Assembly (NCBI GenBank): GCA_900469955.1
Contig: UBYX01000030.1
Coordinates: 26,927-90,926 of the forward strand
Origin: Hyphomicrobiales bacterium
Lineage (GTDB): Bacteria > Pseudomonadota > Alphaproteobacteria > Rhizobiales > Rhizobiaceae
DNA: 64,000 bases
Direction of reading: 5' to 3'
Shown here: positions 22,732 through 31,665 of the stretch, one piece after another
Position numbering within the stretch: the first letter of the stretch is position 1
Layout: each line of letters starts with the position of its first letter
The notes under the pieces: generated by a model
Told to the model about the DNA's origin: nothing
What the model saw: only the letters and a program-made list of their open reading frames with translations
Database searches by the model: none
Translations under genes and position numbers: made by a program

Positions 22732-25700
22732 TCAGCTGCAACCGCTCGTCGCACCGCAAGTGTCGCACTTCTCGCAAGTCCCGTTCCTCACCATCGTGAA
22801 GTTCTGGCACTCGGAGCACATGTTGCCGGTGTAGCCTTGGGCGATCGAGCGCATGCGGCGTTCGTTTTCGACCTTCTTGGCTTCCGTCTTGGCGGCGGCT
22901 GCGTCGGCCTCGGCCTTGTCGGAGAAGAGGGCGGTTGCGACCTGCTGGCTTTCGGTAACGACCTCTTCCAGCACTTCCTCGGCGATCTCTTCGGCCAGTT
23001 CCTTGGCGCGCTCTTCGTAATCGCGCTTGAAGGCGACGATTTCGGAGGTGGTGATCGCCGTCGTCGGCTCCAGCTTGCGGGCGGCAGAGCCTGCAAACGA
23101 GGTCACGGTCGCCGATGCCCGGGCAGGGGCGGCGGTTGCTGCACCCTTGGGTTCGCCGGCGGCCCGGTCGGAGCCGTTGTTCGACACCAGCGTCGGCTTG
23201 TAGCCGCGGGTCCAGCCGGTCGAAATCAGGTTGGTCTTGCCTTCCTGGATGCCCTTGCCGAGTGCGGTGTTGGAGAAGTCCGACGTATCCACATGGGCGA
23301 GGTCGTGGCGGCCGAGATAGGAGACGGCGAGTTCGCGGAACACGTAGTCGAGGATCGAGGTCGCGTTCTTGATCGCGTCGTTTCCGGTGACGATGCCGGC
23401 CGGCTCGAACTTGGTGAAGGTGAAGGCCTCCACATATTCTTCCAGCGGCACGCCGTATTGCAGGCCGAGCGAGATGGCGATCGCGAAGTTGTTCATCATC
23501 GCACGGAAGGCCGCGCCTTCCTTGTGCATGTCGATGAAGATCTCGCCGATGCGGCCGTCGCCGAATTCGCCGGTGCGCAGATACACCTTGTGACCGCCGA
23601 CATTGGCCTTCTGGGTGTAACCCTGGCGGCGGTTCGGCAGCTTTTCGCGTTCGCGGGTGACGCGTTCGATGACGCGTTCCACGATCTTTTCGGTGATCGT
23701 CACGGCCTGGGCCGCAACCGGGCTCTGCATCAGCTCCTCGACGGCATCCTCGGCGTCGTCCTCGTCGATCAGCGAGGCGTTGAGCGGCTGGCTGAGCTTG
23801 GAGCCGTCGCGGTAAAGCGCGTTAGCCTTGAGGCCGAGCTTCCAGGAGAGCATGTAGGCCGAACCGCAATCTTCGACGGTCGCGTCATTCGGCATGTTGA
23901 TCGTCTTGGAGATCGCACCCGAGATGAACGGCTGGGCGGCCGCCATCATGCGGATGTGGCTTTCCACCGAGAGATAACGCTTGCCGATCTTGCCGCAGGG
24001 ATTGGCGCAATCGAAGACGGCCAGGTGCTCGGCCTTCAGGAAAGGCGCGCCTTCCAGCGTCATCGCACCGCAGACATGGATATTGGCGGCTTCGATGTCC
24101 TTCCTGGAGAAACCGATATGCTCCAGGAGGTTGAAGCTCATGTCGGCGAGCTGCTCGTCGGCGACCTTCAGCGTGTTCTTCAGGAAGTCGGCGCCGAGCG
24201 TCCACTGGTTGAAGACGAACTTGATGTCGAAGGCGGCCTTCAGCGCGCCGTTGACGGCTTCGATCTTCTCGTCGGTGAAGCCCTTGGCGCGCAGCGAACC
24301 GGGGTTGATGCCGGGAGCCTGGTTGAGGTTGCCGTGGCCGACCGCATAGGCCTCGATCTCGGCGATCTGCGCTTCGGAATAACCGAGGGTGCGCAGCGCG
24401 TCCGGGACGGCGCGGTTGATGATCTTGAAGTAACCGCCGCCGGCGAGCTTCTTGAACTTGACGAGCGCGAAGTCCGGCTCGATGCCGGTCGTGTCGCAAT
24501 CCATGACGAGGCCGATCGTGCCGGTCGGCGCGATCACCGTCGTCTGGGCGTTGCGGTAGCCGTGCTTCTCGCCGAGTTCCAGCGCCTTGTCCCAGGCGGC
24601 TTTGGCGTGCCGGCTAAGATCCTGATCCGGGTTTTCTGAATGGATGAGCGCGACCGGATTGACGGCAAGTGCCTCATAACCGGAGGTCTCGCCGTAGGCG
24701 GCGCGGCGATGGTTGCGCATGACGCGCAGCATGCTCTCGCGGTTCGGCTCGAAGTTCGGGAAGGGCCCGAGCTCGGATGCCATTTCGGCTGACGTCGCAT
24801 AGGCGATGCCGGTCATGATCGCGGTCAGCGAACCGGCAATCGCACGGCCTTCGGCCGAGTCGTAAGGAATGCCGGTCGACATCAAGAGGCCGCCGATATT
24901 GGCGTAGCCGAGGCCGAGCGTGCGGTATTCGTAGGAGAGTTCGGCGATCCGCTTCGACGGGAACTGCGCCATCATGACCGAAACTTCGAGCACGACTGTC
25001 CATAGGCGGACGGCATGTTCGTAATCGGCGATGTTGATGTTCTTCGTCGCCTTGTCCTTGAACTGCAGGAGGTTGAGCGAAGCGAGGTTGCAGGCGGTGT
25101 CGTCGAGGAACATGTATTCCGAGCACGGGTTCGAGCCGCGGATCGGGCCGCCGGCGGGCGAGGTGTGCCAGTCGTTCATCGTCGTGTTGAAGTGGATGCC
25201 CGGATCGGCAGACGCCCAGGCGGCATAGGAGATCTGCTCCCAGAGGTCGCGGGCCTTCAAGGTCTTCATGACGCGGCCGTCCTTGCGGGCGGTCAGGTTC
25301 CAGTCGCCGTCGTTCTCGACCGCCCTCAGGAAGTCGTCCTTCAGCGAGACGGAGTTGTTGGAGTTCTGGCCGGAGACGGTGAGATAGGCTTCCGAATCCC
25401 AGTCCGTGTCATAGGTCTTGAACTCGAGATCCTTGTAGCCTTGGCGGGCGAACTGAATGACGCGCTGGACGTAGTTTTCCGGAACCTGATCCTTCTTGGC
25501 GGCCTTGATCTCGCGCTTCAGGGCAGGGTTCTTGGCCGGGTCGAAGCAGTCTTCGTCGCTGCCACCGTCGCAGTTGACGCAGGCCTTCATGATCGCCTTG
25601 AGATGGCGATTGACGATCTTCGAGCCGGTGACCAGCGCCGCGACCTTCTGCTCTTCCTTGACCTTCCAGTTGATGTATTCCTCGATATCCGGATGGTCGA

Positions 25701-26553
25701 TGTCGACGACGACCATCTTGGCGGCGCGGCGCGTGGTGCCGCCCGACTTGATCGCGCCGGCGGCCCGGTCGCCGATCTTGAGGAAGCTCATGAGGCCGGA
25801 GGAACGGCCGCCGCCGGAAAGCTTTTCGCCTTCGCCGCGCAGCATCGAGAAGTTGGAGCCGGTGCCGGAGCCGTATTTGAAGAGGCGGGCTTCGCGGACC
25901 CACAGGTCCATGATGCCGCCTTCGTTGACGAGGTCGTCCTCGACCGACTGGATGAAGCAGGCATGCGGCTGCGGATGCTCATAGGCAGACTTGGACTTGG
26001 TCAGCTTGCCGGTGAACGGATCCATGTAGAAATGGCCCTGGCCGGGGCCGTCGATGCCATAGGCCCAGTGCAGGCCGGTGTTGAACCACTGCGGGCTATT
26101 CGGAGCGACGCGCTGGGTGGCGAGCATGTAGGCAAGCTCGTCCATGAAGGCGCTCGCGTCTTCTTCCGAGGTAAAGTAGCCGCCCTTCCAGCCCCAGTAG
26201 GTCCAGGTGCCGGCAAGGCGGGAAAAGACCTGGCGCGCATCGGTTTCCGAACCGTACTGCTCTTCCTTCGGCAGGGCCTTCATCGCTTCCGTGTCAGCTA
26301 CAGAGCGCCACAGGAAGGAGGGGACGTCGTTTTCCTCGACCTTTTTCAGGATCTTCGGAACGCCGGCCTTGCGGAAATACTTCTGCGCCAGAACGTCGGT
26401 CGCGACCTGGGAGAACTGCGCCGGAACATCGATGTCGGCAAGCCGGAAGACGACCGAGCCATCCGGATTGCGGATCTCGCTGACCGCCTTGCGGAATTCG
26501 ATCTCCCCATAGGCGCCCGTGGCAGGCTTGGTGAAACGACGTTCGATGCGCAT
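22732..26553 (-). CDS. nrdJ: adenosylcobalamin-dependent (class II) ribonucleotide reductase
   Basis: A 1273-residue class II reductase that makes deoxyribonucleotides using adenosylcobalamin, independent of oxygen. Visible motifs: QRVAPNSPQWFNTGLHWAYG and HACFIQSVEDDL with the redox cysteine, the GTGSNFSMLRGE loop, NPCSEYMFLDD (radical cysteine and glutamate), and TVIAPTGTIGLVMDCDTTGIEPD. The C-terminal zinc-ribbon/redox tail CSECQNFTMVRNGTCEKCD-TCGATSGC carries the shuttle cysteines. Length is typical for the rhizobial enzyme. GAGGTAAGGGACC precedes the ATG. Two NrdR-type boxes lie about 130 bases upstream; no cobalamin riboswitch is visible. Monocistronic with its own terminator. Confidence 0.97.
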   Translation of the reverse strand: MRIERRFTKPATGAYGEIEFRKAVSEIRNPDGSVVFRLADIDVPAQFSQVATDVLAQKYFRKAGVPKILKKVEENDVPSFLWRSVADTEAMKALPKEEQYGSETDARQVFSRLAGTWTYWGWKGGYFTSEEDASAFMDELAYMLATQRVAPNSPQWFNTGLHWAYGIDGPGQGHFYMDPFTGKLTKSKSAYEHPQPHACFIQSVEDDLVNEGGIMDLWVREARLFKYGSGTGSNFSMLRGEGEKLSGGGRSSGLMSFLKIGDRAAGAIKSGGTTRRAAKMVVVDIDHPDIEEYINWKVKEEQKVAALVTGSKIVNRHLKAIMKACVNCDGGSDEDCFDPAKNPALKREIKAAKKDQVPENYVQRVIQFARQGYKDLEFKTYDTDWDSEAYLTVSGQNSNNSVSLKDDFLRAVENDGDWNLTARKDGRVMKTLKARDLWEQISYAAWASADPGIHFNTTMNDWHTSPAGGPIRGSNPCSEYMFLDDTACNLASLNLLQFKDKATKNINIADYEHAVRLWTVVLEVSVMMAQFPSKRIAELSYEYRTLGLGYANIGGLLMSTGIPYDSAEGRAIAGSLTAIMTGIAYATSAEMASELGPFPNFEPNRESMLRVMRNHRRAAYGETSGYEALAVNPVALIHSENPDQDLSRHAKAAWDKALELGEKHGYRNAQTTVIAPTGTIGLVMDCDTTGIEPDFALVKFKKLAGGGYFKIINRAVPDALRTLGYSEAQIAEIEAYAVGHGNLNQAPGINPGSLRAKGFTDEKIEAVNGALKAAFDIKFVFNQWTLGADFLKNTLKVADEQLADMSFNLLEHIGFSRKDIEAANIHVCGAMTLEGAPFLKAEHLAVFDCANPCGKIGKRYLSVESHIRMMAAAQPFISGAISKTINMPNDATVEDCGSAYMLSWKLGLKANALYRDGSKLSQPLNASLIDEDDAEDAVEELMQSPVAAQAVTITEKIVERVIERVTREREKLPNRRQGYTQKANVGGHKVYLRTGEFGDGRIGEIFIDMHKEGAAFRAMMNNFAIAISLGLQYGVPLEEYVEAFTFTKFEPAGIVTGNDAIKNATSILDYVFRELAVSYLGRHDLAHVDTSDFSNTALGKGIQEGKTNLISTGWTRGYKPTLVSNNGSDRAAGEPKGAATAAPARASATVTSFAGSAARKLEPTTAITTSEIVAFKRDYEERAKELAEEIAEEVLEEVVTESQQVATALFSDKAEADAAAAKTEAKKVENERRMRSIAQGYTGNMCSECQNFTMVRNGTCEKCDTCGATSGCS

Positions 26554-26681
26554 GGTCCCTTACCTCATTTTTGATGCGCCCGGCCTCGTGCACGAGGCGC
26601 AAAAGTTCTCATCCGGCGGCGCGGGTGTCGCACAGCCAGTCCGATCGTTCCATTCTGACAGGAGTCATCCGGAGATGTTAT

Positions 26682-26728
26682 TTCCTGTATCTTGTGGCGA
26701 TCGTCGCCGCAAACACTAAATATAGTAT
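26682..26728 (-). promoter_or_regulatory. tandem NrdR boxes of nrdJ
   Basis: ACACTAAATATAGTAT (26713-26728) matches the known NrdR consensus ACAC(A/T)ATATAT(A/T)GTGT at 14 of 16 positions. A weaker second copy, TTCCTGTATCTTGTGG (26682-26697), lies exactly 15 bases away. Paired boxes with 15-16 bases between them are the signature of NrdR-controlled nrd promoters. Confidence 0.8.
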
Positions 26729-26942
26729 TAACAGCTTATTATCACCAGCCCCGGATGTCGCTTTTTTGGGAGGGAAAAATCGCGCAACTAGCCCTCGGGG
26801 CAAAGCCTCGTCGTGAGGCGCAGTACCCTGATTCTACAGTCGATTTTCGTGAGGAACCGGCCTCGTTATGTCCGGTCCAGTCGCCGCCGCAACATCGGGG
26901 CTCATTAAGTTTGAATTGAGCGATTCCGTCAAGGGGTGGTTT

Positions 26943-26972
26943 TTGACAGATTTTTAACCACAACATCTTGTG
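26943..26972 (+). promoter_or_regulatory. orphan NrdR-like box next to a consensus -35
   Basis: CACAACATCTTGTG (26959-26972), a near-palindrome agreeing with the NrdR box at 12 of 14 core positions, lies 11 bases after a perfect TTGACA (26943-26948). No gene starts downstream on the plus strand within 370 bases. It may be a distal NrdR site for nrdJ or control an unannotated transcript. Confidence 0.45.
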
Positions 26973-27295
26973 TATGCGGGCTGTGGAAAATGGGGAAACA
27001 TCAACAATGCCTGTAATACAGGGGCTTTGGCGCGAAAAGCGGTGTCGCCGCTTGACGGGCGGCGGTCGAAATCCGTCAAAAGGGAGCTGATTTCAGGAAG
27101 CCCGGCAAAATATAACCTGCTGCCCGTTGCGAAACGCGAGCATGCGTGAATGGCAACTGATTCTCTGCCATCGGCGTCCCGTTTGCAGCGTGAATTGCCG
27201 CTTGAGCGGGAGCGCTGATACCCAACCAGGACCACCGTCTTCCGGCGGCACAAGGAGAAAGATCCGGATATGCAGGCGATCGGCAAACCGCAGGG

Positions 27296-27333
27296 CCTCC
27301 CCGCTGCCTGGCTTGAAGGCCGCAGCGGGGAGG
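27296..27333 (-). terminator. GC-rich hairpin after the secreted sensor gene
   Basis: CCTCCCCGCTGC (27296-27307) pairs with GCAGCGGGGAGG (27322-27333) around a 14-base loop, 16 bases past the stop of the minus-strand gene. No T run, so strength as an intrinsic terminator is uncertain. Confidence 0.6.
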
Positions 27334-27349
27334 GATCTCAATGAATGGT

Positions 27350-27931
27350 TTAAAGAGAATCGATGTTGATGCCGACGGTGACGGCGCCGATGGGGGCGCC
27401 GCTCTCGTCGGAGATCGTCACGCTCGCCTGGGATTGAAGCGTCTGGGATGATTCGTCCTTCTCCACCTCATCGACGAACAGGGCTTCCTTACCCGCGCCG
27501 AAGGATTTCTTGAACTTGGCTTCGTCACCCTGCCAGTAGTCGGAGGTCACGTCGCTCTGGCCGACGTTGAGGCCCTTGGCATCCATCACGAAGATTTCCG
27601 TGATCGTGCCGTCCGACTTTTCCTTCTTTTCCAGCAGGAATTTGGAGAGAGCGTTGTTGAGCACGCCGTCGATCGTCGCATGATCGGAGCCGTCGACCTC
27701 TGCCCGCCATTTCTTGTCGAGCGCCAGGATGTCGGCTTCGCCGAGCTTCGCATTGGCGGCATTCTGCGCCTTGATGGCGGAAATCACGACCGGGTCGCTG
27801 AGCCAGGGCTTCACCTTGCCGGTGACGTAATCCGTGACCGGGGCGACATGGGCCTCTTCGGCCTGGGCGCTGAAAACGGGCGCGGCTGCGATCGTGCTGC
27901 CGAGGACGAGCGCGATGATGATCTTCTGCAT
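27350..27931 (-). CDS. periplasmic Cache/PDC-like sensor protein
   Basis: A 193-residue exported protein: signal peptide residues 1-24 (FSAQA then E), a helical segment, then a PAS-like Cache core ITEIFVMDAKGLNVGQSDVT… DYWQGDEAKF… SQASVTISDESGAPIGAVTVGI. This DYWQGDEAKF pattern is known from extracellular PDC sensor domains of kinases and chemoreceptors, but here it stands alone with no membrane or output domain. It lies 58 bases downstream of the chemoreceptor gene and is probably co-transcribed. A ligand-binding or accessory role for that receptor is inferred. Confidence 0.78.
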   Translation of the reverse strand: MQKIIIALVLGSTIAAAPVFSAQAEEAHVAPVTDYVTGKVKPWLSDPVVISAIKAQNAANAKLGEADILALDKKWRAEVDGSDHATIDGVLNNALSKFLLEKKEKSDGTITEIFVMDAKGLNVGQSDVTSDYWQGDEAKFKKSFGAGKEALFVDEVEKDESSQTLQSQASVTISDESGAPIGAVTVGINIDSL

Positions 27932-27989
27932 GGATATTCCCTTCCGTGGATCGTTGACGGTTGCTGGGGATGCTGCTGACGCGGCGTTG

Positions 27990-29810
27990 TCAGGACGCTC
28001 GTCTGGTTTGGCCGGCAGCGCCGGTATTTCCGCCGGCGAAGGACCGGAAATCGCTTGCCGCCGGTTCGGCGACGATGAACCTGCTTGCCGAGCTCAACAG
28101 GAGGCGGCCCTGAGAAAGCAGCTCCTGGCAGGCGGCATTCGTTTCTTCCACCATAGCCGCGTTCTGCTGCGTGGTCTGATCCATCTGGTTGATCGCACCG
28201 TTGATCTCCTGCAGGCCGGTGGCCTGTTCGCGAGAGGACTGCACGATCGAGACGATGCTGTCGCTGATGCGGTTGATCTGGTCGCCGATCTTCAAAAGTG
28301 CGTCTCCCGTGTCGTTGACGAGCCCGACGCCGGCGGCAACCTCCTGATTGGAAGCGTTGACCAGTCCCTTGATTTCCTTGGCAGCGGTTGCCGATCGTTG
28401 CGCCAGTTCGCGCACTTCCTGCGCGACGACGGCAAAACCTTTGCCGGCTTCGCCGGCGCGCGCCGCCTCGACACCGGCGTTGAGCGCCAGGAGATTGGTC
28501 TGGAATGCGATCTCGTCGATGACGCTGATGATGTGGCCGATCTGGCTGGATGACGTCTGGATCCGATCCATTGCGCCGATCGCGTTGCGGACGACCGTCG
28601 CGGAAGAATGGGCGCCTTGCTTGGCTTCCTCGACCAGCTGTCCGGCATTCTCGGCTTTCTGGGAAGAGGCCCTGACGGTTGAGGTCACTTCATCGAGGGC
28701 AGCTGCGGTCTCTTCGAGTGCAGCGGCCTGCTGCTCGGTGCGCTTCGCCAGCTGATCGGCGGCACTGGCAAGCTCGCTGGAACGATCTTCGACAGCGTGC
28801 GAGGCTTCCTTGATCTCGGTCAGCGCGGCGGCAACCGCTTCGACCATGTTGTTGAAGTCCCGCTGCAACTTTTCAAAATCCGGCCCCAGGCCGCTGAGCT
28901 TGCTGGAGAAATCGCCGCCTGCAAGCTTTTCGAGCGCCTGGCCGAGCTGAGCCATGACCGTTCGTTGAACGCTGCTGGTTTCTTCCGTTATCCGGGTGTT
29001 GCGGGCGCGCTCCTCATCGAGCGACTGGCGCTGTTCCGCAGCGACCCGATCCTTCTCCACCTTGGCGATCGCTTCGTTGCGGAAAACCTCCAAAGCGCGC
29101 GCGAGAACACCGATTTCGTCGCCGTTGTGCTGATAATCGACAGGAGATGCCAGATCTCCCGCCTGCAGATCGCTGATGCGCGCGCTTAAGGTTCTGATCG
29201 GGCGACCGACCAGTCGTCTCATCGCAAAAAGAAAGGCAAGGATCGCTACGGTGATGACCAGCAGCTGAATGAGCAATGATTTCAGAACTTCGTTCTGCGC
29301 CTCCGCTGCAATTTCAGCGATCGACCAGGCCGTGAAGAGATAGCCGGTGATCTTGCCGGATTTGTCGGGCGGGAGGGGAGCGACGATCGTGATCAAACCG
29401 TCCGACGAGCGGGGCTCGTCGACAACCGCGCTCTGCGCCTTCTGGCCGATAAGCTGGGCTATCTCGGCTGGGGAGAGGCCGCCTGCGAGGCCGTCCTGCG
29501 TCCAGGTGTCGACGGGCGCAAGCTCGGCGTTGAAGGCCGCAAACTGAACGAGGCCCAGTTCCGGCTTCTCGCGCTGCAGGGAATAGGCTTCCCGAACCGC
29601 AGCGGCCTTGCCCCATTTCACGCCGCCAGAGACCAGCGAGGCGAGCTGCTCAGTGGCGTTGAGCCAGTGGGTGGCGGCGGTTTTGGTCAGCAGGCGCGTC
29701 TCGGATATCCAGGTATAGGTCGCCAACACGGAGACGCCGCAGATGTTCACGGCAACGATCAGCGCCGCGAGCTTCGCGGTCAGCGGCATCTTCTTCAAAA
29801 AGTTACGCAT
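27990..29810 (-). CDS. methyl-accepting chemotaxis protein
   Basis: A 606-residue chemoreceptor. Spans at about residues 11-30 and 180-205 bracket a periplasmic domain of roughly 150 residues (LLTKTAATHWLNATEQLASL…). A HAMP domain follows (RRLVGRPIRTLSARISDLQAGD), then a long coiled coil and the signalling hairpin tip EIAFQTNLLALNAGVEAARAGEAGKGFAVVAQEVR. Methylation-helix Glu/Gln patterns are present on both arms; no CheR-binding pentapeptide at the C-terminus. The start was taken at MRNFLKKMPLTAKL, which gives a normal first span. No che genes are near. Confidence 0.92.
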   Translation of the reverse strand: MRNFLKKMPLTAKLAALIVAVNICGVSVLATYTWISETRLLTKTAATHWLNATEQLASLVSGGVKWGKAAAVREAYSLQREKPELGLVQFAAFNAELAPVDTWTQDGLAGGLSPAEIAQLIGQKAQSAVVDEPRSSDGLITIVAPLPPDKSGKITGYLFTAWSIAEIAAEAQNEVLKSLLIQLLVITVAILAFLFAMRRLVGRPIRTLSARISDLQAGDLASPVDYQHNGDEIGVLARALEVFRNEAIAKVEKDRVAAEQRQSLDEERARNTRITEETSSVQRTVMAQLGQALEKLAGGDFSSKLSGLGPDFEKLQRDFNNMVEAVAAALTEIKEASHAVEDRSSELASAADQLAKRTEQQAAALEETAAALDEVTSTVRASSQKAENAGQLVEEAKQGAHSSATVVRNAIGAMDRIQTSSSQIGHIISVIDEIAFQTNLLALNAGVEAARAGEAGKGFAVVAQEVRELAQRSATAAKEIKGLVNASNQEVAAGVGLVNDTGDALLKIGDQINRISDSIVSIVQSSREQATGLQEINGAINQMDQTTQQNAAMVEETNAACQELLSQGRLLLSSASRFIVAEPAASDFRSFAGGNTGAAGQTRRAS

Positions 29811-30142
29811 TCCTGGCCTCGACGCAATCAGTTGCGGCCGGATGGGCCGGCCCGCTGATATCACTGGGGCATCGTATGCTGATGTTGGTGTGGGGCAGGC
29901 GTCATACCCGCGTGGCCGCTACAGGGCCAAGCATACGGGGAACAGTGTTCCTTCATTATGTGAAGAAACAATAAAGTAAGCGCGCCCTAATAAAAATTAC
30001 GGGTGCAGGCAGATGCGGCCGGCCGCTCGCTGCGACACCGCGCCCTGATAGGGTGAGGAATGCCGGGTTGTCGAGCGATGGCTTGCCGTACGGACGCTCC
30101 CCGCAAGCGTGATGTCTCGCGGGGTGATGTCGCATCTCGAGA
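29811..30142. other. non-coding stretch between gpt and the chemoreceptor gene
   Basis: About 330 bases. CCCCGC…GCGGGG (30098-30124) can form a hairpin after the gpt stop and may terminate it. An AT-richer part (29945-30000) probably contains the chemoreceptor promoter. No credible gene. Confidence 0.4.
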
Positions 30143-30640
30143 CTAGGCGCGCGGCCCCTTGGCGATCGGCTCCTGATAGGTAAAGCCCATGTCCCAGGGG
30201 AAATAGATCCATGTGTCCTGGCTGACTTCCGTAACGAAAGTGTCCACGGTCGGAACGCCCTTCGGCTTGGCGTAGACACAGGCGAAATGGGCCTTGGGCA
30301 GCATGACGCGCACCTCCGATGCCGTCTTGCCGGTGTCGGTCAGGTCGTCGACCACCAGCACGCCCGATCCGCCATCGGTGGCGAGCTCGGGAGCAATTCC
30401 CTTGAGAAGGTTCATTTCGCCCTGATTGACGTAGTCATGGTAGGAGGCGATGCAGACCGTCTCGATGAGCCGGATATTGAGTTCGCGCGAAATGATCGCC
30501 GCCGGAACGAGCCCGCCGCGGGTGATGCAGACGATGGCGCGGAAATCCTGATTAAGGCCGGCGAGCCGCCAGGCAAGCGCTCGGGCGTCGCGGTGGAACT
30601 GATCCCAGGAGACGGGAAATGCTTTTTCGGGAAGGGACAT
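30143..30640 (-). CDS. gpt: xanthine-guanine phosphoribosyltransferase
   Basis: A 165-residue type I phosphoribosyltransferase. The PRPP-binding loop VLVVDDLTDTGKTASEVR and the opening FPVSWDQFHRDARALAWRLAG mark it as Gpt, which salvages guanine and xanthine with PRPP. Start chosen at the ATG of MSLPEKAFP (30640) because the alternative ATG at 30652 falls inside a perfect hairpin and neither has a clear ribosome-binding site. Lies downstream of the stress-protein gene on the same strand. Confidence 0.92.
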   Translation of the reverse strand: MSLPEKAFPVSWDQFHRDARALAWRLAGLNQDFRAIVCITRGGLVPAAIISRELNIRLIETVCIASYHDYVNQGEMNLLKGIAPELATDGGSGVLVVDDLTDTGKTASEVRVMLPKAHFACVYAKPKGVPTVDTFVTEVSQDTWIYFPWDMGFTYQEPIAKGPRA

Positions 30641-30650
30641 GTTTTCTGCC

Positions 30651-30681
30651 ATTAGCGAGAGCTGCGTTGGCTCTCGCTAAT
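30651..30681 (-). promoter_or_regulatory. perfect hairpin at the 5' end of gpt
   Basis: ATTAGCGAGAGC (30651-30662) and GCTCTCGCTAAT (30670-30681) form a 12-bp stem with a 7-base loop, covering the upstream candidate ATG of gpt and lying 31 bases after the stop of the stress-protein gene. It may end that gene's transcript or control gpt translation. Confidence 0.6.
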
Positions 30682-30711
30682 AGCGGCATTCCACCCCGGA
30701 AGGCAAGATTG

Positions 30712-31554
30712 TCAGCGCGACAGCAGCGTCAGCGCCGTCATTGAGTCGAGCATGCTGCGCGTGACGCCGCCGAACAGGAATTCCCACCAGCGGGCGTGCC
30801 CGTAGCCGCCCATGACGAGGAGATCGATGCTGTTGTCCGCCAAGCGATTTTCGATTGCGGCTGCTGTGCGCACTCCGCCGCCGGTCTCCTGCGTCGTCAG
30901 CGTCACGTTGATCCCGTGGCGTGCGAGCGTTGCCGCGATCTGGCTTCCGGCGAGTTCGTGCGTGTGATGGCCGCGCTCCGGCGGATCGACCACCAGGACC
31001 TCGACGCTTTCCGCCGCTTGCAGGAAGGGAAGCGAATCGAAGGTCGCTCGCGCAGCCTCCCGTGAACCGTTCCAGGCGACCAGCACACGGCGGATCGGTG
31101 GGGGTTCGCTTATCGTGTAAGGCACGAACAGCATCGGTCGGCCGCTCTCGAAAAGGAAGGTTTCCAGATCGGCGCGATGATCGGCATGAGCCGGGTCGCT
31201 TTGGCTGGCGACGATCAGATCGACGGCGCGCGCCGTTTCCAAAACCGATGTGGAGCTGTATCCGGCAGTCGAGATGAAACTGCGGCATTCGGTGGACAGC
31301 CCCTCGCGGGCCGTCCGCTCCTTGAAGATCCGCTCGACTTCGGCGGTTTCCTTCTGCGCCGCTTCCTGCAGCACCTGCACGGCGGCGGGATCGGGAATTT
31401 CCATCGGAGCAATCAGCGGAACAGCGGCGAGCGTTTCGGCGTGCACGCCGATGATATGAGCCGAGAACTGCTCGGCGAGGGCCATCGCGAAACCCGTTAT
31501 TTGAGGAGCATTCTGCGGAGTGTCGAGAACGGCGAGAATGGTCTTGTAGGCCAT
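30712..31554 (-). CDS. universal stress protein, tandem UspA domains
   Basis: A 280-residue protein with two UspA folds. The first begins MAYKTILAVLDTPQNAPQ; the second (about residue 150 on) begins RRVLVAWNGSREAARA and ends with the ATP-binding signature DLLVMGGYGHARWWEFLFGGVTRSML. ATGAGGAGGTAACAGCC gives an excellent ribosome-binding site, which decides the start against an open upstream extension. A FixK/FNR-type palindrome lies 71 bases upstream, so induction at low oxygen is likely. Confidence 0.9.
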   Translation of the reverse strand: MAYKTILAVLDTPQNAPQITGFAMALAEQFSAHIIGVHAETLAAVPLIAPMEIPDPAAVQVLQEAAQKETAEVERIFKERTAREGLSTECRSFISTAGYSSTSVLETARAVDLIVASQSDPAHADHRADLETFLFESGRPMLFVPYTISEPPPIRRVLVAWNGSREAARATFDSLPFLQAAESVEVLVVDPPERGHHTHELAGSQIAATLARHGINVTLTTQETGGGVRTAAAIENRLADNSIDLLVMGGYGHARWWEFLFGGVTRSMLDSMTALTLLSR

Positions 31555-31624
31555 GGCTGTTACCTCCTCATCGGCTGGTTTCCGTGCGTTGGAACCAGTC
31601 TTCAATAATAAGGTGGTGCCCTCA

Positions 31625-31638
31625 TTGACCTTGGTCAA
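31625..31638 (-). promoter_or_regulatory. FixK/FNR-type box upstream of the stress-protein gene
   Basis: TTGACCTTGGTCAA, a perfect 14-base palindrome fitting TTGAY-N4-RTCAA. A TATTAT -10 candidate lies downstream on the minus strand at about 31605-31610. The spacing is shorter than the standard -41.5 arrangement, so another start point may be used. Confidence 0.7.
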
Positions 31639-31665
31639 GCATCTGCCGGACGAAGAGAAACGGGA

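Larger units (their letters stand above)
26554..27349. other. long intergenic region upstream of nrdJ
   Basis: About 800 bases. From nrdJ outward it holds a perfect 16-base palindrome GCCTCGTGCACGAGGC (26583-26598), two NrdR boxes, a GCCTC-GTCGT-GAGGC hairpin (26805-26819), a TTGACA with a third NrdR-like box (26943-26972), and a strong hairpin near 27296-27333. None of the short frames has a convincing ribosome-binding site. An untranslated RNA here cannot be excluded. Confidence 0.5.

Noticed and set aside
25015..26574. Long plus-strand frame opposite nrdJ (519 codons) and another at 22837-24639
   Set aside because: Shadow frames of a high-GC coding strand; composition is arginine/glycine/aspartate-rich without domains, while the minus strand is an intact ribonucleotide reductase.
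26554..27349. Cobalamin riboswitch before nrdJ
   Set aside because: Looked for the B12 box (AGYCMGGAGACC-like) on both strands of the leader and did not find it; NrdR boxes explain the regulation better.
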